Assembly: GCF_028389875.1 (NCBI RefSeq)
Contig: NC_084663.1
Span: 12,042,666 to 12,106,665 of the forward strand
Length of the DNA: 64,000 nt
Source: Rhea pennata
Taxonomy: Eukaryota > Chordata > Aves > Rheiformes > Rheidae
Direction: 5' to 3'
Of the stretch, positions 12,308 to 24,885 are shown piece after piece. Under the pieces are notes generated by a model. That model had not been told where the DNA came from. It made no database searches and saw only the letters and a program-made list of their open reading frames with translations. The translations under genes and the position numbers were made by a program. Each line of letters opens with the position of its first letter. Positions within the stretch are counted from its first letter, which is position 1.

Positions 12308-15300
12308 TTAACCCACCAAAAAGCATCACTCCACTCTTAATATCGTAGGTTTTTTCCTGCCCTGTAGCAAGCAGGACAAAGAGGAGATGCCAATATAGAA
12401 CCTAAATATGAGTATAATTTTCACTGAAAGTATCATATTCCAACAGCTATATATCCCTAACTGGTAAGACACTATGCTCCTGGCAAGTCATGGGTCTATA
12501 ACAATTCATATCTGCTAAAATGTTGGCCTTTGAGTCTCAGACTTCTCATCTCGGTGGATATCTAAATCTCCTTCCCAAACATTAATTATTCCTCTCCTGA
12601 CATTTTGATATCATGCATCAATTATTTACACATTTTACACCTAAGTGCAGATTTTGTAGGAGAAAATAAAAAACAGATTTCTTTGGATTTTTCTCTGTAT
12701 TTCAATAGTGAAATATGTAAATGCGAAAGAGTTACTGTCCTACCCCAGCTTCCAGATGCAGACATTAAAATCATTGCATTATTTCTTTTGACTCAGAAAT
12801 TGGTTATATGCACCATTTTTCCAAGCCTATTAAAAAGGGCAAAAAACAGAAATATGGTGAAAACTAGGAATTTTGTTGGCACTGACAGCTTCCTTCTACC
12901 AAGTAGCTATGGGCCCTGTGTGAGCTCAAGACCATTCAGCTACATTACAGAAAGGTCATCTGTAACTATTTCGTGTTTAGGAATCCCTACAACAGAAACA
13001 AATGAGGATGAATCCAAAGCTTTGAGAATATATCCTTGGTTGGTATGACAGGGTAATGCTAAGTGGGGAATAACTAAACGCTTAGTTCCTCCAGGGACAG
13101 GGAGTGTTTTCCCCTGCCCATAATTACAGATGGGTGTCACTCTGCCCTCCTGGAAGGAAAAGGAGCTGCTCCCCTTGAGATAGTGAGCACATGAAGACAG
13201 TCACTTTTGCAAAAATTTGGAAGTGTTCTAATTCAAAAATCAGTTCTTTTTAAACTAAGTGCCTTGCCATATGTAGAATGAACAGTCTGATGATCTAATT
13301 ACTGCATCATTCATTCCTTTTAATTAACATGTTCATATTTTTTAGCAGCATCGGAGGAAGAAAAGAGGGCAGGAAAGGGCAAGAGTCTGCAAATAGCTGC
13401 CGTGGTTGTAGTTACCAATGTCTTTCCTATTCAATTTGTTAAATATGGCTCTGTGCCATATGACAGCCAACTGTCAGGGCTATGGACATGCATTAAAACA
13501 GACATTTAGATGGTAATTATGTATAATGTGAAAATATAGTGAGCTATCATATTGATACAGGGCCTGACCCTGCAGCCATGATTGTTCTCTGTGTAAAAGT
13601 TGCCTGCAACACTGACAGAAATTCTAAATATTGGCAAATTTTTACTATCTTGAAATTAGTAGGACAGATGTGATGAAAAAAGGAACTATACAATATAAAA
13701 GGTCCAAGAAAAAAAATCATAAGGTCATATAATGACTGCTCAATAGCAGATGGGCTTCTACTCATACGATTAAATAGGTTCCAGAAGTTGGTGAGAACAT
13801 ATGTTACTTCAGTTGGTAAATAATTGTTGAGTTATGTGCACTACAGATGAGTTTCTGCTCATTTGGAATACCTTATCTTAATATGCAACAATGTTTTATG
13901 TTTCACCATGCTTCTGGTGATACTTGTTTGGTTTTGCTGCATTACTTCATGGTTCTGATTATGTCCCTGATATCATTGTATACTGATCTCTTCCCATCAG
14001 CACTAAAACTGTGACAAAAAATAAACGAAACCTGGATGGCGTAACATTATTATTAGAGGACAGTTGTTTGCTGGGACAGCTGTTTGTTTCTCTCAAGCAA
14101 GAAATAAAAATGTAGTGGAGTTTAAAGGTAGCAGATCATGCAGTGCAGCATCTTTTAATAACTGCAGTAAGTGACCTTCATCATTACATTATTTTAGTAC
14201 TGCTGTGAAATTTATATGTCCACATATAAATACGCTTTACTGCCTACAACCTAGAAATACCAGTTTCCCTTCTGATCGCCTACGAGCTTCCAGCACCTTA
14301 TCCAAAACTTTTGTGAGTCAAGGCACAGGACCTTGATGTCCAATAGCTCTAACAGTATTTCAAGATGAAGAAAACCAGAAATACCATTCCTATTTACTGC
14401 GCTAAAGTCAATAGTTCAAGGGCAATGCTGCTAGCTGACTGTAAATATTGGAAGCTGAGGATGTTTTTCTGTACGTAAAGACATTTTGAAAGTAGTTAGG
14501 CCTATATTCATTTCCAAATTCAGTACAAAAGAAGCAGGACTACTGTAGTGATTAATTATTTATTTGATTTCATATAAAATTTCACTACTGTTTTAGAACA
14601 GAAATAATGTTTTTAGAGTGATCTACCAAAAGGTTCAATAGTGTCTAGTCAGAAAGCTTATTTTATTTTACATTTATAGTAAGAGATACTGAACACAGTG
14701 ATTTCTTTTATATTCCATTTATTACCAAGTACTTTTAAATTATCATGAAAAATACATTATCCACTTCACTTTCCAATAAACCCCTGAAGATGTCTTACCA
14801 GACAATTTATAAGGAAGTAAAGCTGTGGACAGCCAATTAATAACCTTCCAAAAGGTAACAATACAAAAAGGTTTGGGGGCGATAACCTGATACCTGCAAG
14901 TAGTCAATAATATATTAAAGATCTCTCTCTTTTGGAAGCCAACCAAAAGCCTCGGGAAATGGTTTATTATTTCATTTGTTAGTAAGCCCAACATTTTCTC
15001 CATACAGTAGAATTACTGGAAAGTTCATATACTAAAACACTAAAGCCAGCAGAGAATCAACAGCTGCATTCCAGCAAGGTTACAACCGTCCTCTTAGAGC
15101 TCGTGCCCTAAGAATCAGATTTCCTATGATCTTTTCTGCTATCTCAGCCTTACAGTTACAGCAAAAAAACTATTTAAATGACTGTAGAATTTAACACCAG
15201 CACAACAGCATTATTTATCATTACAGGCAGACAGACATATATGTTCTAACACTGTGAGTAACATGGGAATACAAGCGGTCTGACAGTTTTCATTAAAGCG

Positions 15301-18300
15301 AAGGACAACAGTTATAATAACTAACTTCATGGGGAAAAAATGAAGCATGTTGAAGAGCAGATATATTATTTGACAATATTTCCATTTTTATGGTGTGATA
15401 AAGTATAAAAATGCTAGTTCAGTTCAAGGATAAAATGATTTTGATATAAAAGACTAATTCTTACTGATTTTGGTAGGAGTTACATCAGTTCATACTAAAC
15501 CTCAGTTAGATCCAACCACTGTATGCTTCCAGATTTCACTTTTGTTTTTTGGGGGTTGGGAGGGGGGTTGTTTGTTTTTTTTTAACATTGGGTAACTGTA
15601 GACCCTGATTTGTGAAAACAGGAACTTGATTTGAATGAGATTGAATTGTTTGTACTCATGACAGTTTTTAAATCTGCATCGAATGAATACAAACATTTTC
15701 TGGAAATGCCCGTCACAGAAGCCAGGAACATTTCTTCCACAGTTTCCAGAAAGTGCCCATTAAGGAATACAGTCACTTTGTGCACACAACTCTTTGAAGA
15801 TTTCTTCTTCTAATGTTATACTTTAAGAAGGTTAGATAGCCAGAGGTGAGAATTTAAAATGCTGAAAGTAGTTGGACCTCCTGAAGAAAGCAGAGGGGAC
15901 AGTCTGAGTAGAAGAGTCACTGCCATCCTACCTCTGGTCAGTACATGACTGACATTGTAGAGGGTGAATTCATGCGAAGGCAGAGGTGCAGTTAGTTCCT
16001 TAACAGCATGAAAATCTAATTTAGATGCATTGTAATATGATCCAAAGCCAACTGAAAACAAAAATGGACTTTAATATAAGTTCCTTCTTGAAATATAAGG
16101 GCATATCATACAGTCTGAATCAAATTTTCTCTGTCCCGTATATAAATAAGAATTGCTGAACAAATAGAGCCTTCTAAGAATTACTTTTCTCTCAGTTTAA
16201 AACAAATTATTCTGGGAAATAGTCATGTCACAGCCAATACATTTTTGTCCCATGATACGTATTTTGCAAAATGAAGACTAACAGTTACAGCTTTAAGAGG
16301 TAATGAGCACAGCAACTACTTAACAATTTGTTCTTGGCAGGATCTGACCATGTCCCAGTACCCTGCAGATTAATGTTTTTATAAAGGAAAAATGCAGGAT
16401 TCAGCAGGGAAAGAGATTATTGCTGGCTGGAGTATAAAACAGAACATTGCTTTCTCTGCTCAGTTCTGTCACAGTATCACTCTCAGAAACTGAGCTATCC
16501 CATCACTTCAAGAAATCCGCATTGCATTGCAGCAGCTACCCCAATTTCCAGCTTGGAAACACTTTTCTATGGGTGGAGTTCGGCATATTCTTACTTGCTA
16601 ACTATATTACAGGCTCGTTCATATGGGGCTACCAGTGCAAGAAGACTGAAGATAACACACATCTGTGACTTCTATCAGCTCAGTCCCCCCATTTACCCAT
16701 CCTTTCAGGACTTTCATGCTTTCTACGTGCAGGATGCCGGAGCCAAAACAAGCACATACGAGTAAGGTTTTCACGCTCTGCCAAAGTTTGACCATCTTTT
16801 CTCCAGGGGAAGAACAACAGCTACTCACAGAAGAGACAAACAGAAGGGTATAAGTGACCCCTGGTCTAGCCCCAAGTCCCCATGCTGCCAGACGATCCAA
16901 GTCGGTGGCTTTCCAGCTGTCCCTCCTCCCTTCAATTGGGTCATCCCTCCAGCAGCAAAGCCTGATGCAAGTCCCACTGTATGTCAGGAGGATGCATAAA
17001 GAGCGAGAGACTTTCTCTCTGCACTGAAGCAAGGGGAACAAAGCAGAACCTCATCAAGTTGACTCGGTCAGAGTGCAGCACAACCTGTGGACCAGCAGCA
17101 GTTCTCTGATAATTTGAAGATTACTCTGATCCAGGGTCGCAGTGTGGAAACCACTATTCAAAACAGGCAAAATCAGTAGGTAAAATACGTATATATACAC
17201 AACACACATAAATATATATATATATATATATACACATAATTCTACATACAGCACTCTACAGCATTGCCTTTTACTGCAGTGCTGCCCCAGCAGATAGTGC
17301 CGAGCTTACCATTTCTCTGAGGAAAATAAATCAATTAATTTATTCATAGACACACAGCTAGAATTTTGTTAAAGGCCAAGAATGTATTGTTACAAATTTT
17401 TCATTAGTTCACATCTATTCAGAGAGAAAGAGAAAAAACACTTTTCCAGCTGGGCTTTGACTGCATAGAGAAAACAAAGGCATTTTTTCTGTTTTTACTT
17501 TAATTTTAAAACTTCACTCAGAATTAAGTGCTGCTTCAGCTCTTGCTAAACTGACATGCACCACAGACAAATAATGTGTTAAATAAATGTTAATTTTCAT
17601 GTAGAAGAACCCAAGTGGTGCTAACCTATCACTGATAAAATAACAGAAGAGAAGTAGTTTGAGGCAGAGTTATGTAGATGGCTGGAGATACAGCATCAGC
17701 TAGGGAATACATAGAAAGATCTCGGAATATTTAGTTTAGGAGAGATTGACTTTAACTATAAGATAGGGCAAAGTAATTATAGCCGCTATTCATAGCAAGT
17801 AGAATATTTACTATCGACTTCAGGGAAAACAAACCAGACCTTGGATATGCTGGAGGGTAAGAGTGACAAAGCACGGGTATTTCCGTAAGCTGCCGGTTCA
17901 ACGTGTGGAGGCATAGCACATCAGTGTCAGAGCGAGCTTGTTTTTGAAGCTGTAGGACTGTCTCTGCTTAACATGCTAGGTATTGATTAAATGGCTACTT
18001 TTTATACACACTTCTAGTACCTACAGAGAACCCACCAAGATTACAACAAAGGATAGTTGAGCTTGAAAGTTGTTGTTCTCTAAGTGGGGAAAAAAGCTGG
18101 CAGGAAGATCTCAGGATTTTTTTTTTTTTTAATCTAGACATGATCACAACAGTAACAAAATTATTTCGAATAGAAATAAACCACGTATTTAAAAACAGCA
18201 GCAGCACTATCATATGTTTTAAGCTGAGGTTTATATGACCTTTGCCCATGCTGTGCTAGAAGTGACTTTCAGAATGGTAAGACTGGATTTTTGCAGCCTT

Positions 18301-19694
18301 TAGGCTATAGTCCATGCTGCAATTTGCACGTGTCATTCTGCAGCAGGAAAATTTGAGAGGAATTAGTAATGAAGCAGTGGCTGTGGTTGCCCTTAGGCCT
18401 TTCAGAAAATGTGCTCTGAAGCACCATTTGCACTAAACCTCTCAGTAGGATGCATGCCCTGAGAGATCTACTGGTCCATGCAAAAGTATGAAGAGGCAGC
18501 AATGCCTCTTCTTATTTCATTTTGGGGTAGTCAATGCCTGTGAAAGATGTCAGCAAGGCATAATTAGTTGTTCTGCATATCAGAATGGTGTCCCCTCTAG
18601 GGGAAGAGGCAGCTCATAAGAGAAGATCATCTTCACAGATTTCTGGTATTTTCCACATCTAATAATGCCAGTTATATCCTGAAAGCTTTACTTAAAGGAT
18701 TCTATTTTTTTTTTTGGCTCTACATAGATATTAAAAACCCTGTGGCTCTTGCAAAGAACAAGGGAAGATCTGTGCATATCCATGCAATGCCCCTGAAATC
18801 GGTGGAGTTGGTCTGTCATAACAGACCATTTGTTCCGCAATATCACAAATTAGAATCCCTTGTCTAAACTTAATTGATTTTTTCACCATTCCAGAAACAC
18901 AAAATTTAAATTATCAGAAAAATTTAAGTTATATCATAAAAAATATGAATAATTCTATTTTGCAGTAACATTATTTAATATTTCTCTAATACGCAAATTT
19001 CACCAGTTCATGGTTTTCATTTCCTCACAGAAATCTCAGTAGAGCTTATCATCTCAACCAATTGCATTACTGGCCCTGCTCCTCCTTCTTGTTAACTGCA
19101 TATCTGTTGTACTACTAGTACTGAAAAGTAAACTTAATTTAATTATTTATGTAGAAAGACCACAAAATAGTTGACATATTTCAGGTGCTGAAAAAGAAGG
19201 TTGGAAGGTTAAATTTTATTCCTTAATAAGTGATCTGAAGTATAGCCAAAGCACATGCTTAAACCCTATGATGCTTGCTGAGCAAAGATTTTCTCTGTTC
19301 CTAGTTTAACATCTGCGGCAGCTTCACTGATGAGCCCTCCTAGGTGTGTGATGCTGTATTTTGGCTTTAGTGCTCCAAACAGTTTGAAGGTAAATGCATC
19401 ACCCTAAGAGTGTTGATTATAAGGTTTTCAGAAGTTAATTGATTGCAACCTCCTGTTCTTTATTATCTAGCATGTTACAGACATAGTTCTCATTTAAGTA
19501 TTAAAAATCTGTACTCTATTGAACAAATGACCACCTATCTCAAACTCCAGGGATGCTCAGTCTGGCCTAAAAGGACAAATGTAATGCGGTATAAAATTGA
19601 CCATGAGCAGATAGCTGCTAACTTCTCAGTGAGCAGAAGAAACACAGAGCCTGAAGGAGAGTAGACTCCAGCTCGCACAAACGAAGGAAGAAGA
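12304..19694. other. intergenic, no gene recognised
   Basis: AT-rich sequence. The 147-codon plus-strand frame at 12,605-13,048 and the 140-codon minus-strand frame at 16,619-17,041 have no known domain or splice context. A TA microsatellite lies at 17,212-17,232. The stretch at 13,285-13,340 is rich in TAATTA-type homeodomain cores. Confidence 0.6.
17212..17232. repeat. (TA)n microsatellite
   Basis: Twenty-one alternating A/T bases, flanked by TATATACACAACACACATAA-type sequence. Confidence 0.9.
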
Positions 19695-19728
19695 TGCAGA
19701 CCCAACCAAGGGTGCAGACCCAACCAAG
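19695..19728 (+). repeat. tandem duplication of a 16-bp unit
   Basis: TGCAGACCCAACCAAG occurs at 19,695-19,710 and 19,713-19,728, an exact 16-bp copy at 18-bp spacing. Confidence 0.85.
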
Positions 19729-22700
19729 AGGTTAAAACTGATGAAAGCAACCAGGATAATAAGGAAGAGATGTAAATGAGTTTATGTATTGTATTCTAAG
19801 TGGGCACAGTATGCTACATATTTAAAAATAGTCTTATGTTTAGATGAATATTGAAGAAACATGTCTAACAAACTCCTCTGAGATGCTGGGTGCATTAGCT
19901 TGACCATGGCACAAGCATGAAAGTTGATCAAGGGTTTTTCTTCCACCAAGGAGTGCAGAGAAAGCAGGCTGTTTCTATACCTGTATAAGGTATAAATGTG
20001 TCTTAGAAGACTCTCTTTCTCCCCCTTTGCTCCACTGACACTGTTACAGTCACCGGAGGTGCCAGAGTTGTAACCATATGGAAACAAGAGAGAAATGGAT
20101 GTGTCTGAACCACTTAACATAAACATATGCTTGAAGAGCTAGGCTCTATTTAGGGCTTTGAAGTCCTAAAATGAGCATCCAAACCAGCGACAGCTAGTGC
20201 AGACAGAGGAGCAGAAGGTTACTGACTCAGACAAACGCTGCTTAACAAGCAGGCAGTTGAGTTCTGCATCAGCTGCAGTTCCAAGATGGGTTTTCACAAA
20301 ACATTACATGGCCAGATTGTTTCTTACCCCAGCGCAGACATACACGAGAGACCTGCATACTTTGGGGATTATCTGTTTGAGTTAATGCTTTTGCTGAGAT
20401 CCAGTATGTGCAGGAAGTAGAAACAATAACACCATTTGCCTCCTTACACGGTATAGTAAAGCCCACTGAAGTCAGGTGAAGAGCAAGTGAGAATAAGGTA
20501 CCTCCATGACCTTTCCTATCACACAAAGCACAGCTCTCCTCAGCCCTGCTAGCTCTGACAAAGCTAGCAAAATATGAAACAATAGTCTGAACCACTAGGA
20601 ATTTCTGTGTTTTGGAGGGCATTAGCCTGTGGCAGTTTTCATGCATCCTTGAAGATAAAAAGGAGGTAAAATCCTAGTTACCAAGAGCCACACTTTCAAT
20701 GACACAAAGAGGGCCAAGTTACAACCTGAAACAGAAGAGCAAACAAAAGATGAGGAAAAAAGTCATAAAAGCAGCAGAAAACAGAGAGAAAAATAATCTC
20801 TAATTTTAAGTTTATCACATCCACTACCCCTCCTCCTTCCTTGCAATGTTTTTGAGCAATGCAACTGGAGTAAGGTATTTAAGTTGGGAGGAAAAAAATC
20901 CTTCCCTTCTGCAGATAAGGTGTCAACTTGTCTATGCAAATTAAGAGTGATCATGTTCAAAAAAAAAGAAAAAAGACTTGGGCTTATATTTGTAATAAGA
21001 ATGTTCACAGGGAAAAATTAACGCAATTTTAAAGGAAAAATGAGTGACTTCTGGTAGCCGGAGGGCAAGAGAAACTAATATGATATGTTATTGCATGCTT
21101 CATGCCCATGCAATATTAATGCAATTGCCATGACAACTGTGACATCCTCTGAAATCATACACCTTTAGAATTACAGAGGATCTTGTGAAGAAAAACACCT
21201 CTGCAGCTAGCAGAAAGGCTGTTATAATATAAAATGTATCTCCTATATTTATAAGCATTCAAACATTTCTTCAACAATTCTTCCTTCTAAAAGACATCAT
21301 GATAAATTTAATCTACTGCTAAGGCTAAACTCTCTGGGGTTTCTAATTTGTCTAATCTAAGCTTAATCATGGCTCTTTTTTTCCATAGTAAAAAGCAGAT
21401 GTTTGTCTTAAATTTGTATGATTATTGTTTAATTTCAACAAGTCATACAAGAAAAAAAAGTCTTCCAAAAGGAACACAGTGTTCATTTCCTCCTGATAGA
21501 CTGTACAGAGAACTGTTGCACAAAAGCAGCTGACAATTCTTATAAAAATCAAAAGGTTCAAAATGCCAAAAATCATTGGCTGTGACATCCCCCAGGCACC
21601 TTGCTTAATCCGTAGTTAATTGAGGCAAGATTCATCCTTTACGTATCTATAGTGTTAATAAAATGTTTTCAGTGAAATATAATCTGAATCGCATTAAGAA
21701 CAACATGGGAAGCTGTGTATTTAGAGGGCTGAATAGCAACCATACAGCAGTGATAGCTGTTCAATAAAATAATATAAAGGTCACCAGATGCCACGTCATG
21801 AGAATGTTATCCTTTTCATAATATATTCAGAAAAATCAAAATGACATAAGCAGCCTTTAGTAACGATGTCTCATTTCTAGCAAAATGCCTCATGTGTATT
21901 GCGTACACCTGCATCCTTCTTTTGATAGTTGCATTACAATTCTCTTCAAAGTGAAAACAGGCTATTATTCAAATGCCCATTCCTCTACTCATTTTAATAT
22001 CAAATGAAAGCATCCAGTACCTCAGGCTTATTAGAAGGAAAATGAAGATTTATGTAACAAGGAACAGTGAAACAAAATGCTAAATGCCTTTAACACCAAG
22101 TAGAACCTGAGGTGTAGGTTGAAGATAGCAATTACTTACTTTTATTGCTCTATCATTCAGTGAAAACTCGCTGGATGGTGTCAGAGGGATATGAGATTCA
22201 CTTTTTATAGTGTCTAATAGCTCTAACAAGAGTATTTTAAAAGCGTATCAAAGTGTCAGTATACCTACTTACTTACCTTAATAAAAGCCTGAAGATACAG
22301 AAAAACAAACACATACAAGGAAGAGAATCTAAGGTCTATTAAAGGTCCATGGACTAATGTCCATTAAAAAGCTCAGAAGTCCAAATCCTTTCACTGGTTG
22401 AGGGACTGGGTTTTAGACATTTTTCTAGCTTCCATGTCCTAGTCAGACACACTCATGTATCTAAACTTTTATTCCCACTTCTGCAGCCTAGCAGTCTTAT
22501 AACTATTACAGTATAAAAAAACCCAAATAATATTCAGAGGTTTTGCCGAATTGCAGAGAAGGCAATCATAGGATATCTACTCTAACAAATTAGCAGAATA
22601 ATCCTGCACCTGTTTATCTTCTTTACAGTGCAAGCAGGCTCTGGGAGCACTGGTCAAATGAGGCTCTCCATAGAGAATCAGTTCCAGCTCACTGGAGCAG

Positions 22701-23744
22701 GATTGGTCTGCTCTGGCTCAGACAAGAAGAGGGATGACTGACCTTGGCTAAAGCATATAGTCATTAGGAAGCTAGGACACTGATCTCAGTCATGGACTCT
22801 GCTTGATGGTGTAACCCAAGCTTCTAACAATCCAGCATCTGCACTGCTGTACCCAACTAAACTATCAGCTCTGTCATGCACCTATTCTGTGAACAAAGTT
22901 AAAACCATCTCAGACAATCCCTGTGCAACTATGTGATTCCTAGTTAGTAGAATTTAAAAAAATGCTGCCTTTCAATTTAATCCTGATGTCATGAAACGTG
23001 TAGCAAATGTGAATTTGGCCCAGTGACAAATTGCTTAACATAACTTTGGCCTTATCCTGACAGCAGCTGACTGTACAGTAACATGAGTTAAGCGATTCTA
23101 AGGACCGAGGGGGAGCCTTGGAGAGAGATGCTCACTGTATTGCTCAAACGTCTATATGCTCTAGGACAGTAAGAACAGCAGCATAGCGTGTGTGACAAAA
23201 TGTGGTCAAAGTATAAAGATAGCCAACAGTCCTGCACCTTCGGATAACAAGAGATAAAGTAATGTATAACCAACCAAGAAGGACAGAACAGACCAAACAC
23301 TCATTTCTGCAATCTTCCCGCAAAGAAAAGAGTATGTCAGAATAAACATTCTGAAAATCTCTGAGGTCACATTTTATCCTATACTTACTTAAATTATTAA
23401 TTAAATTATATACAGGTATGTATTAAAAAGGCCTGTTGAGGTTATATAACAGCTTTCTTTGAAAAAATACTGCAGTCTATCAAATATCAAGCTTGTGCTT
23501 AGCTCAGTTCCAGCGACAGCATTTTTTCATGCTAACTTCTATTATGCCAGTCAGAATCACTGACCCACGCACAGTAATAAATCATTACACTGTTTAGAAA
23601 TATTTTCGGATGTGTTCCTTGTATATACATTTATGTACTTTCACTAAAATTAAACAACTCCAGAGACAGAGCAAGCCAAAGGCTCTCTTAGGGCCAACTT
23701 CAGCCAAGACCTGCTCTAACCAAGCAGAATCTAAGGCAAACGTT
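19729..23744. other. intergenic, no gene recognised
   Basis: Apart from the motif cluster at 21.09 kb, AT-rich sequence without exons or named repeats. The 125- and 114-codon minus-strand frames at 20,269-20,646 and 19,782-20,126 lack recognisable domains. Confidence 0.6.
21089..21127. promoter_or_regulatory. cluster of three ATTGCAT/ATGCAAT motifs with 9-bp inverted repeat
   Basis: TATTGCATG (21,089-21,097) and CATGCAATA (21,107-21,115) form a perfect 9-bp inverted repeat around a 9-nt spacer, and a third ATGCAAT follows at 21,119-21,125. ATGCAAT resembles POU octamer and C/EBP half-site motifs, so a homeodomain or bZIP enhancer element is possible. That reading is inference. Confidence 0.3.
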
Positions 23745-23910
23745 ACCAAATCTTTCATTCTGAGCGGAGCAAACCAGGTGCAGTCCCATCTGAAGGGCAG
23801 ATCTTCAGAGAACGACCCCTAACGCACAGCTCCCGGCAGGGCTCAAACGCCCCTCTTGGGAGCTTACCAGAAACACCAAGCTCCGATCGCGACATCATTC
23901 GTCTCCAACT
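23745..23910. promoter_or_regulatory. minor CpG-enriched patch next to the 24.6 kb island
   Basis: Roughly nine CpGs in 165 bp, including CGATCGCG, about 0.7 kb from the main island. On the minus strand it contains a donor-like TTTCTG|gtaagc at about 23,868. Weak evidence on its own. Confidence 0.25.
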
Positions 23911-24600
23911 TAAAAGTTACCCTGGAACTTCTTTTATTGTTATTTTGATTATCATAACATCTAGAAACATTGTAAAAAAACAGGACTGATAGCACACTAA
24001 GCACTATGAAAACACACACAAAACACGCCGTAGCCTTGAAGAGGTTGTATAGTCTACGCATAAAGCACAAATCAACAGATTACCCGCAGACACTAGTGTG
24101 TACATTGAAACAATATTGGTCGGCACTGCTAGCAAAGATCTCAGCACACCAGCAGTCTAGCTGTTATAAATTAAGCCAGCGGAACTGTGCTGATTTACTG
24201 AGAAAACATCCCGTAGGGTTTGTATTGTATGTAACTGCTGCTTCATATTTAATTATAAAAACCTTAAAGCAACATAAAAGCCTACAGGAACAAAGTCGAA
24301 GCCTGCTGCACACCAGCTGTCTGCATTGACAGAGTAGCACATAGGCCCAGGACTAAAGCAGTCACTGAGCAGCCAAAAATATTGGCTTCTTTATGCCTTG
24401 CAATCTTTGCTGCAAGAGTACTTTCCTGCTGTGCCCATTTCCATCGCTGGGAAATTATTATTGTAGTTGTGACTGATCCTGCTTTCATTTCCTTCAGCAC
24501 AAGGAAAAATAGGTGCACACCATGAGAGAGATGCTGCAGGGCTGGAATGTTAATGCTAGCACATTTTCTGAAAGGCTGAAGCACAAGCTCCTCTGACCTT

Positions 24601-24885
24601 CCCAGCGCTCCCTGGGCGACGAGCAGGACACCGAACCCCTTCCCTGAGGCTCGCTCGGTGACTCTCCTGCGCGCCAAGCTGCGGAGCACACGGATGTCAG
24701 AGCTGCGCACCGCTCCGCTCTCCGCGACCCAGGCAGCACCACAGGGCTCCCGTCGTGTCCCGAGAACACACGGGTGCTAAGAAAGCAGACAGATAGAGCA
24801 GGCAGAAATCTTCCCTTTCAGAAGAGGAAGCAGGATAACAACCTGGTTTACTAGCAACAGCTCTCTATCGTCGCGGGTGTCTGGG
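24601..24885. promoter_or_regulatory. CpG island, possible promoter or first exon of a minus-strand transcript
   Basis: By eye about 19 CpGs between 24,601 and 24,775, with a few more near 24,868-24,876, in a region otherwise AT-rich. On the minus strand the island runs into CGCTGGGAAG|gtcag at 24,598, a plausible 5' splice site, so it could be a noncoding first exon with its promoter. Minus-strand frames of 142 and 91 codons cross the island but match nothing I know. Known synteny (human order GNAI1, GNAT3, CD36) places CD36 on this side and on the same strand as GNAI1, so an upstream CD36 promoter is one candidate. An lncRNA is another. Confidence 0.4.

Noticed and set aside
12605..13048. 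147-codon plus-strand open frame.
   Set aside because: No domain, no splice context, and a composition like the surrounding AT-rich DNA.
16619..17041. 140-codon minus-strand open frame.
   Set aside because: No recognisable domain or splice signals, and overlapped by unrelated plus-strand frames.
19535..19750. Minus-strand sequence with repeated WLGLH residues, considered as a possible LTR or leader.
   Set aside because: The repetition comes from a 16-bp DNA duplication. No LTR boundaries, primer-binding site or paired LTR was seen.
24282..24769. Minus-strand open frames of 142 and 91 codons over the CpG island.
   Set aside because: They overlap in different frames and match no known protein. 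GC-rich DNA has fewer stop codons, so long frames are expected by chance.
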